Made by a program: the position numbers and the translations under genes. From Erythrocercus mccallii (Eukaryota > Chordata > Aves > Passeriformes > Dicruridae), in NCBI GenBank assembly GCA_013397435.1, contig VZRG01002092.1:31075-95074 (forward strand): a stretch of DNA of 64,000 nt, given 5' to 3'. Below the pieces are notes generated by a model, which was not told the origin of the DNA, did no database searches, and was given only the letters and a program-made list of their open reading frames with translations. Below are positions 57,901 to 64,000 of the stretch, in pieces (position 1 is the first letter of the stretch; each line of letters opens with the position of its first letter).

Positions 57901-60241
57901 ATAGCGTATCCAACAGCAGTGACAATGATGCCTGTGTCTCAGCTCTGGTCCTGCCTCTTCTTCCTCATGCTGATCTTCTTGGGACTGGACAGCCAGGTAC
58001 AACAAACAAACCCCCCTCCTCATTTAACATGCAGGAGCCTGTCCCCACCCTGAGCATTCCCTACGGTCCTTGGAAAGGATAAGGTGGATCTGTGCTTTGC
58101 TGATACCTTAAATAGGTTCTCTACATTGTATGCAGCACTTCCAAACTCTGGGAGCTCAGAGCCAGGGCCAGTGGCAGGCCAGTGGTTGTGTGGGCTGGTG
58201 TGTCTGCTGGCATCTTCTCCCAGTGTGTATATGAGGATGTCCCAGCTACATCCCCCCAAAACTGTGCACCCTGCAGAGTGAGGCCCAGCACAAAGCAGGG
58301 CAGTCTGGGACAGGGAACTGGGCTGTTTTCTCCCAGCTGCATCCCACCAGAGCAGTCCCTGTGTCCTCTTCTCACTGGTATGCCCATGTTGTACATCCCA
58401 TATCCCTGGTATGTCAGAGCAAACCCTGCAGAGTGCAGTGTGCAGCTCTGCTGCTGGCGTGAGGGAAGTAGAGGGTGTCCTGCATGACCATCAGGCATGG
58501 TGTTTTGCTCAGGCTCTGCTCTGTTAAACCTCAGCCCTTGTGCCTGGATAATCCTCCTCTGTTTGCTGGCCTTTGGTGGAAGCAAAGCAGATGAAAAGAA
58601 AAAATTAAAAAAAAAAGGATTTCGGTGGTGGGAGGACAAAAAGGACAGTGAGGGAAAGTGCGTGCTTGGGGAAGGAGAGATGCTGATTTCTCTGACCTGT
58701 TTTCTTCTGCAGTTTGTCTGTGTGGAAAGCATGGTGACAGCTATTATTGACATGTTCCCAGGAGTGTTTCGGAAGAAGGGGCGTCGGGAGCTGCTGATCC
58801 TGGCCATTGCAGTTATATGCTACCTGCTGGGCTTATTGCTGGTCACTGAGGTGAGCAAGGAGTAGCTGGGCTGTACAGCTGAGCACCAAACCCCCTGCTA
58901 CACAGCTCTGCAGGTCTGGACAGAGACAGCAAGCTTGTCTTCGGTGCTGTTACTTGTCTCTCATTTCTCATGCGTTAGCTGGTGTCTCTCACAGCCAGTG
59001 CTGCTTTGACCCCGCGTGACACTGGTGCGCTCACTGCATCACTGAGCCCTCCAGAGATCCTGGTCCCACAGCCCAGAGAGGCTGCCTGACACACAGCTTT
59101 GTGCAAGTACCAGACCTGGGAGCTAAAACAAGCCGAGCTGTTTGAAAACAAGCTCTTCTAAGGGCAGTGATCATTTGCTGGCTGCTTTCCACACAAAGCA
59201 GAGCAGCAGGAGAGGACCCTGGGGGTAATGGCTGTGCCATAACCCTGCTGGAGCCCGTGGGAAGCCTGTCATCCCGGGACCAGAAGGAGCAGAGCTGTGC
59301 TGGTGTGATGCCATGTTTGCATGCTCTGCAAGCTGAAAGCTGCACCTCTTCCTGCACGGTGCTGTGCTGTGCTCTGCGTGTACCACAAGCTTGGGTGGGG
59401 GCCTTAGCACTCCTCTGCTGCCTCCATGAGCTCTGTACTGACAGCTAATTCCTGTTAAACCTCTGAGGCACAGATGAATGATCATCCAGCAGGATCCTGG
59501 CTAAGGATCTGCTAAAGGCAACACCTACTGTAATAGGTTTGAGTGACACTGTGTCTAGAGCCGTTCAGCATTATTTGAAAGCATCTACTTACCCTTGAAG
59601 GCTTTCTCTTGGAGAAATCACATGAAAATCATCACCAGGCCTGTACAGGTAGCTGATGGCAACTCTGCAGGGCTCAGCTTGAGGTCAGAAGCAGCAGGAA
59701 AGCCACATGCCTCTGCCATTGCAGAGCTTGGAACTTGTGCAGTATGTGAGGTTGGATGAAGGTAAAATGAGGTATCTGAATATCCTTGCTCAAGATCACA
59801 TTTTTTTTGGTGCAAAGATCTGCACTGCTACATGGTGTTTCAAAAATTATTCTGGGAACTTCTAACTGTTTTAAAACAGCCAAACAAACCAGTTCCTGCT
59901 CTTATGCACGTAGAAGCCAGCCTAGCCCAGCAGTATCATAAAACAGGCATGAAAAACTCTCCTGCCACCAGGCTTGACTGTGTTTTTGGAATAGAGTGAG
60001 GGCAGCCCCAAGAGAAAGCTCTTCTCCCACCTGCTCTAGGTTCAGTGTTTCTGCTGCTATTCTTCTGCTTGCTCTACTCGTTTTGCCCTGACATGGAACA
60101 GTCTTGCCATGTCTCTGTTTTCTCTACCTCTTCAACAGGGTGGCATGTACATCTTCCAGCTCTTTGACTACTATGCTGCCAGTGGCACATGCCTGCTCTT
60201 CCTGGCTATTTTTGAAGTCATCTGCATAGGATGGGTGTATG
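42777..60241 (+). CDS. SLC6A12: SLC6A12 (BGT1) sodium/chloride-dependent betaine/GABA transporter, 3'-partial gene
   Basis: Plasma-membrane transporter that takes up betaine as an osmolyte, and GABA, with Na+ and Cl-. Coding exons: 42777-42969, 46629-46763, 48148-48288, 49689-49776, 51322-51454, 54314-54448, 55923-56026, 57485-57609, 57884-57996, 58713-58850, 60139-60241. They join in frame for 469 residues, of about 614 in human BGT1. TM11, TM12 and the tail (normally three more exons) are not found up to the window end. TM1 carries [20 protein letters not shown] with Glu before the helix break, typical of the betaine/GABA/taurine group (GAT1 has Tyr). KPDISRLADPQ, MMPVSQLWSCLFF and LLVTE match BGT1 better than GAT2. 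EL2 has a Cys pair and sequons NRS and NAT. Position directly after SLC6A13 on the same strand fits mammalian synteny. Confidence 0.92.
42970..46628 (+). other. SLC6A12 intron 1 (coding numbering)
   Basis: Non-coding, largely AT-rich. Its only notable content is copy 2 of the 37-bp repeat near its end. Confidence 0.65.
46466..46502 (+). repeat. 37-bp direct repeat, copy 2
   Basis: Identical to 40251-40287, about 6.2 kb away in SLC6A12 intron 1, ending 126 nt before the TM2 exon. Confidence 0.85.
46629..46763 (+). CDS. SLC6A12: SLC6A12 exon encoding TM2
   Basis: 135 nt between CTCTGCAG and GTCAGT. Encodes AFLIPYLIFLFTCGIPLFF and ETALGQYTSQGGVTAWRK. The 3' 78 nt are identical to the SLC6A13 exon. 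At three positions (T, G, E) it has GAT2 rather than human BGT1 residues (V, S, Q), suggesting gene conversion. Confidence 0.95.
46868..46900 (+). repeat. Pyrimidine-rich CCCT-type tract
   Basis: CTCCCTCCCTCCCTTCCTCTCTCTCCCAG begins about 105 nt after the exon donor. It ends in CAG and so resembles a strong but unused splice acceptor. Confidence 0.7.
46936..47119. repeat. Large inverted repeat in SLC6A12 intron 2
   Basis: 46944-46993 and 47061-47110 are reverse complements over 50 bp with two mismatches, and weaker pairing extends to 46936/47119. A 67-nt spacer separates the arms. As RNA it would fold into a long hairpin. It may be a small non-autonomous DNA-transposon-like element or a locally formed palindrome. 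Confidence 0.9.
48148..48288 (+). CDS. SLC6A12: SLC6A12 exon encoding TM3 and start of EL2
   Basis: 141 nt between TTCACAG and GTACAC. Encodes IGYASQVIVGYLNVYYIII, then LFYLFSSFTSVLPWASC with the first EL2 cysteine. LNVYYIIIL matches human BGT1. Nucleotide divergence from SLC6A13 is high here, unlike the preceding exon. Confidence 0.95.
49689..49776 (+). CDS. SLC6A12: SLC6A12 exon encoding glycosylated part of EL2
   Basis: 88 nt between TTTTGGTAG and GTATGT. Encodes DLCVDILNRSSLDKRTLPAN and ATSSMIEFWE, with the second EL2 Cys and sequons NRS and NAT. It is the most divergent exon from SLC6A13, as expected for an extracellular loop. Confidence 0.9.
51322..51454 (+). CDS. SLC6A12: SLC6A12 exon encoding TM4
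   Basis: 133 nt after ACTGGCAG. Encodes KRVLGLTDGIHTLGTV, then TM4 (LALCLLLAWIICYFCIW) and KGVKSTGK. The donor AAA|GTAGGA is weak. Bases 51371-51453 are identical to SLC6A13 4067-4149, while the first 49 bases differ at many sites. Confidence 0.93.
54314..54448 (+). CDS. SLC6A12: SLC6A12 exon encoding TM5
   Basis: 135 nt between CCCTGCAG and GTGAGG, phase 0 at both ends. Encodes VVYFTATFPYVMLLILLVRG and EL3 with FYLKPDISRLADPQ. YLKPD is BGT1-like (GAT2 has YLYPD). It is single-copy here, unlike the equivalent SLC6A13 exon. Confidence 0.95.
55923..56026 (+). CDS. SLC6A12: SLC6A12 exon encoding TM6
   Basis: 104 nt between GTTCCAG and GTAGGA. Encodes VWMDAGTQILFSYAICEGC and LTALGSYNKYTNNCYR. 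Residue 292 is Glu (codon GAG) where, as I recall, human BGT1 has Gln299, a residue reported to influence substrate selectivity. Confidence 0.95.
57090..57105. repeat. Perfect 16-bp palindrome
   Basis: CTAGACCTAGGTCTAG is its own reverse complement, in the intron before the TM7 exon. Confidence 0.85.
57485..57609 (+). CDS. SLC6A12: SLC6A12 exon encoding TM7 and start of EL4
   Basis: 125 nt between CCTGCAG and GTAAGT. Encodes DCIMLCSLNSATSFVAGFAI and EQGVPISEVAESG. SATSF agrees with human BGT1 (GAT2 has SGTSF). Confidence 0.95.
57884..57996 (+). CDS. SLC6A12: SLC6A12 exon encoding EL4 and TM8
   Basis: 113 nt between TTGGCAG and GTACAA. Encodes PGLAFIAYPTAVTMMPVSQL and TM8 to IFLGLDSQ with the Asp-Ser sodium-site pair. 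VSQLWSCLFF is diagnostic of BGT1 against GAT2. Confidence 0.95.
58713..58850 (+). CDS. SLC6A12: SLC6A12 exon encoding TM8 end and TM9
   Basis: 138 nt between TTCTGCAG and GTGAGC. Encodes FVCVESMVTAIIDMFPGVFR, the basic loop KKGRRE and TM9 to LGLLLVTE, which matches BGT1. Confidence 0.95.
60139..60241 (+). CDS. SLC6A12: SLC6A12 exon encoding TM10 (last exon in window)
   Basis: 103 nt between TTCAACAG and GTAAGT. Encodes GGMYIFQLFDYYAASGTCLL and the rest of TM10 to IGWVY. The next exon should begin with the RFYDNIEDM motif; I could not find it before the gap at 63479. Confidence 0.95.
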
Positions 60242-61207
60242 GTAAGTGGAGGACAAAAATCTGTCTTGTTCTTTATCAAGGCAAGAATGGAGGGTTGAGA
60301 AGTGAGAGTGGATACAAAAGATCCTTGGGGGGCAAAGAAGTGCTGTAGTTATGTTCTTTCTTGTCTAGTTTTCACTATATTTCCTTGCAACATTTCTTAA
60401 TTGCTCCACATTTAGACTAGAAATGTTTTTTCCTTCTCAGTAGGTGCCTCATATTAAACTACCTTGCTGTTCTTCCCATCTGCCCTTTGAAATGGAAAAT
60501 CAGCTATAGAGAAGTGACTGCTGTTCTTTGGTGTCTGTCCCTGTCTGCTTACATTGTGCATTTAGTTTAGTCCTGCCAGCTATTTTAGCACAAAATTCTG
60601 GGATGCAAACTTGCTCTGTGTTACTTCTGTGATGATTCCTGCTTCTTATGTACCCTGTGATGGCACTCAGAAAAGAAATAGGAGGAACTGCTTTGGCTCT
60701 CAGTGAAGTCTGTAACTAAACCACTCAGGAGCAGGATAACACTGAGCTTCATGAACTACCAGGAGGAAACCAACTGTGTGTTAGTCTGTGCAGTAAGAAT
60801 AGTCTCCTCTGTTACCCTGTGGAGATCTCTTCCGACCACAAAGGCTTTGGTTCCTCTCCCTGAAGCTTGTCTCAAGGCTGATGGGTTTTGGGCAAGGCGT
60901 CTTGTGTGTGATGCAGAACAGCTGCTCCCTCTCTTTGCTTCGTGGAACTGCATGAGCCTCATACCTGTAAGGACTGTGCACAGCTGTAGTAGATGCCAGC
61001 TTAGACCCAACCGTAACATCCTACAGTCACACATCTGCTGGTCCCAACTACTTCAAGCAGCATTGCCGTCATAACCTCGGGGAAAGATTGCAAACACAGC
61101 ATCATGTTGGGTCTCAATGGTCAGGAGTGGATGCTCAAGAAGGAATACAGTAGAGGAAAAATTAGGAGTGATACTTTCTGTGAATGTTCTTCCAGCTTTT
61201 CACAACT
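60242..61207 (+). other. SLC6A12 intron after TM10 exon
   Basis: Non-coding sequence. The expected next exon is not here. Confidence 0.6.
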
Positions 61208-61650
61208 CATAATAGAACCATAGAACGGTTGGGTTTGGAAGAAACCTTTAAAGGCCATCTAGTCCATCCTCTTGGCCACTTTCCACTCAAAGCCCTGTCC
61301 AACCTGGCCTTGGACGTTTGCAATAGTAGTGTATTCACAGCCTCTCTGGGCAACTGGTTCCACTGTCTCAGGTTCTTCAGTCAAAAATTTCTTCCTTGTA
61401 TCCACTCTAAACTTCTCTTCTTTGAATTTACAACTGCTAGCCCTTGTCATGTCACTACAAGCCCCCTTTGGTGGCAGCAAGGTCTCCCTGGAGCTTTCTT
61501 TTTTCCAAGCTGGACAGCCCAAACTCTCTGTCTGTCTTCACAGGAGAGGTGCTTCAGTCCTCTCTTAGTCATCACGGTCCTTCTCTGGACCCACAGCTCC
61601 TTGTCTTTCTTGTTCTGGGGGTCCTAGAACCAGATACAATACTCAGCTTG
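61208..61650 (-). mobile_element. CR1 LINE 3' fragment, minus orientation
   Basis: Begins AATAGAACCATAGAACGG and continues through GGGTTTGGAAGAAACC, the reverse complement of the hallmark avian CR1 3' end. Further CR1-typical blocks follow (TTCACAGGAGAGGTGC, GTCTTTCTTGTTCTGGGGG). It is 5'-truncated and diverged, and is the main evidence for an avian or related reptilian genome. Confidence 0.85.
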
Positions 61651-61714
61651 TTGCCCAGGATTTTCCAGTGCCAGGAGCAAAATCTATTTATTGCTCTTCT
61701 GTTATTTTTTTGCA

Positions 61715-61920
61715 GTTGACTTGGCTAAGCATTTGCCATCCACAAAATGCTGCAGCAAGGAGTTCCATGGCTTTCTTAGGTGTTGTGTGAGGAGTCAGTT
61801 TCTTTTCCTTGTTCTGGATCTGCACCTTCCATTTGATGCCGCCTTTGCCTTGTTATGGGCAGTCAGTCCCTGTGTGCTCCTTTTGGTGCTCACGGTTTTA
61901 TAGAGGTTGCATTGGCTGCA
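61715..61920 (-). mobile_element. Older CR1-like LINE fragment
   Basis: AAGGAGTTCCATGGCTTTC, GTGTTGTGTGAGGAGTC and a later GGTTTTATAGA resemble the ancient amniote CR1/L3-type consensus in the same orientation as the neighbour. It is more diverged than the first fragment, so the call is tentative. Confidence 0.45.
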
Positions 61921-63357
61921 GTGCAGTTGCTGAGGAAGGGCTTACCAGTTTCTCAAAATGCTTTATGTATAGCAGGAGCCAATTGCTAGTTTGGATAAAC
62001 TCCTCTCTCACTGAAAGGGTAACTAGTCCAGCTGCTTGGTCTTGGGCTCCAGGGAATGCAAGAGAAGCAGACGTGTAAGAGAGATTTATTTTAGAAAGAT
62101 GTCCTTCAGGGGAAGCTCACCTGACAGCTTGCAGTAACAGTAACAGATCCTGGCCAGATTTTGAGTCACCTTCTGCCCAGTTCTTTTGGGATTTAAAGGG
62201 ATGTGGAGATCCTCATCTATCAGTGACAGGATGGGGATCACCATTCTAGCTTAATTCATTAAACTGAATTATGCTTTCACGTTTAACAGTCACACAGGCC
62301 ACATGCCTTTTCTGATGACCCATGGAGAGTACAGATGGCAGGCAATGAGTAACAGGGGAGGTGGTGCTGCCCCAGTAGCCTCAAAGGGAGATGGAGTAGT
62401 TGGGGACAGAGAAATGGCCCTTTTCCTCACCACCATGGGTTCATTTGTGCCACTCCACACAGTGTGATTTTAGCCTCTTGATGTTCTGTTTTGCATCCAT
62501 TGGGATGATTCTGGTGCAAAATGTAGTCAGAGGGCCAAGGTGAAGTGTTACGCTGGGGAAAAAAGGTGACTAGTGCTGATTAAAGGGTTTTTTTCCCAGC
62601 CTCAGAATTGGCAGGGCTGAGCCTCTTGCTTACACTGTGAAGAATTACAACATTACTGCTAACACAAATATGCGTTCTGAGATTCCCCTCTCCCAGCACA
62701 TACGCCAACCACCCACCACTTGGCAGCTTTCCCCTGCTGCCAGGCAGCTGCTTTCCCAAAGACCTGAGGATTTCCTCCGTACTGCTCCCTGCCTCTGGAA
62801 GGTTCACACGGCATGGCACTTGCTGGTCGTGTTCCCTAGAGGAGAGTGCTGGAGGGATTCTGGTGTCTCCCTGCCTCTTCCCCACTCTCCCTTCCACTTT
62901 GGGACAGACAGCCCTTCTATAAGCAGGCGTGTGGTTTGAACACTGAGATTCACAAGATGGTGCCGTCAAAATGTGCTGCAGAGGATTTCCCAGGCAGTCA
63001 CAGCATGCACATTATGATTAGCTGTTCCAGGAGAAAGCAAGGGCCTCCATCATTACAGGAGAGCCAGAGTTGAAATCATTAGGACTTCTTAAAGAGCTAA
63101 AGCAAACCGATGTCAGAGGGTACATGTGGGTGGCCCTGGGGCAAACCTGTGTTGTGCCGTGATGAATCTTTGTCTGGTTCTTTTTCTCACATGCAGCGTA
63201 GCTTCCAGTGTGGCATGGCAGCCTCCTCCTGCCTGGATCCTGCCTGTCAGGCTTTCTCTGGCTCTGGGTGCTGAATGCTCTCAGATGCACTGGCTATGAG
63301 CAACCTTACCTGCTTCTTTGTGGGCCATAAAGGGCCTGCTCTGTGTGCCTGGTACCC
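61921..63357 (+). other. Unannotated intronic sequence
   Basis: Searched for the RFYDNIEDM exon of SLC6A12; not found. Nothing else recognisable. Confidence 0.55.
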
Positions 63358-63359
63358 AG

Positions 63360-64000
63360 AGGATGTGCACTTGTGCTGCCAGGATGTGCAATTGTGCTGT
63401 CAGGATGTGCAATTGTGCTGTCAGGATGTGCAGTTTGGTGTCAGGATGTGCAGTTGTGGTGTCAGGATGTGCAGTTTGNNNNNNNNNNNNNNNNNNNNNN
63501 NNNNNNNNNNNNNNNNNNNNNNNNNNNNNNNNNNNNNNNNNNNNNNNNNNNNNNNNNNNNNNNNNNNNNNNNNNNNNNNNNNNNNNNNNNNNNNNNNNNN
63601 NNNNNNNNNNNNNNNNNNNNNNNNNNNNNNNNNNNNNNNNNNNNNNNNNNNNNNNNNNNNNNNNNNNNNNNNNNNNNNNNNNNNNNNNNNNNNNNNNNNN
63701 NNNNNNNNNNNNNNNNNNNNNNNNNNNNNNNNNNNNNNNNNNNNNNNNNNNNNNNNNNNNNNNNNNNNNNNNNNNNNNNNNNNNNNNNNNNNNNNNNNNN
63801 NNNNNNNNNNNNNNNNNNNNNNNNNNNNNNNNNNNNNNNNNNNNNNNNNNNNNNNNNNNNNNNNNNNNNNNNNNNNNNNNNNNNNNNNNNNNNNNNNNNN
63901 NNNNNNNNNNNNNNNNNNNNNNNNNNNNNNNNNNNNNNNNNNNNNNNNNNNNNNNNNNNNNNCAGGATGCACAGTTGTGGTGCCAGGATGCAGTTTGCCG
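63360..64000 (+). repeat. Minisatellite with 20-21 bp units, interrupted by gap
   Basis: At least six units like CAGGATGTGCAATTGTGCTGT before the gap and two diverged units (CAGGATGCACAGTTGTGGTGC) after it. Units vary in length (20 or 21) and in sequence. The array continues past the window end. Confidence 0.9.
63479..63962. other. Assembly gap (484 N) inside minisatellite
   Basis: Run of N with repeat units on both sides, so the true length is probably an unresolved part of the array. Confidence 0.99.

Larger units (their letters stand above)
54449..60138 (+). other. SLC6A12 introns 6-10
   Basis: Introns 54449-55922, 56027-57484, 57610-57883, 57997-58712 and 58851-60138. They are gene-free. 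A perfect 16-bp palindrome lies at 57090-57105. Confidence 0.6.

Noticed and set aside
63360..64000. CRISPR-like array
   Set aside because: Units are contiguous with no unique spacers and the context is a vertebrate intron, so it is a minisatellite.

Overview
The window looks like vertebrate nuclear DNA, most likely avian. Coding sequence is split into short exons with GT-AG junctions and compact introns. A chicken-repeat-1 (CR1) retrotransposon 3' end lies near 61.2 kb, and a GC-rich region next to a gene end is interrupted by an assembly gap. No prokaryotic gene organisation, CRISPR array or tRNA was seen. Unsequenced stretches are 27971-28545 and 63479-63962, with single N bases at 1557 and 8541.

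The main content is two same-strand, head-to-tail members of the SLC6 sodium- and chloride-dependent neurotransmitter transporter family. The first (1-26689, plus strand, 5' end cut by the window) is SLC6A13, the GABA/taurine transporter GAT2. I can place 13 coding exons from TM2 to the stop codon, with one exon present twice. The second (42777 to beyond 60241, plus strand, 3' end cut) is SLC6A12, the betaine/GABA transporter BGT1, with 11 coding exons from the start codon through TM10. Intron positions and phases match one for one, and all comparable exon lengths are equal except the extracellular-loop exon (85 versus 88 nt). This shows an old tandem duplication. The order SLC6A13 then SLC6A12 is the one known in mammals.

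Between the genes (26690-42772) lie the SLC6A13 3' UTR with two candidate poly(A) signals, a CpG-rich segment with a gap that is the best candidate for the SLC6A12 promoter, an AT-rich stretch, and a minus-strand open region resembling an old retroviral envelope fragment. About 10 kb around these holds nothing I recognise. The large SLC6A13 intron at 10732-19166 contains an internal CpG-rich block near 14.1-14.8 kb.

The points most worth checking are: a 2481-bp tandem duplication joined by a single N that carries a whole in-frame TM5 exon twice (probably an assembly artefact); two sharply bounded tracts of near identity between the paralogues (exons for TM2 and TM4) that look like gene conversion; a 50-bp-arm inverted repeat in SLC6A12 intron 2; a Glu in place of the Gln known in human BGT1 in TM6; and a 20-21 bp minisatellite interrupted by the terminal gap.
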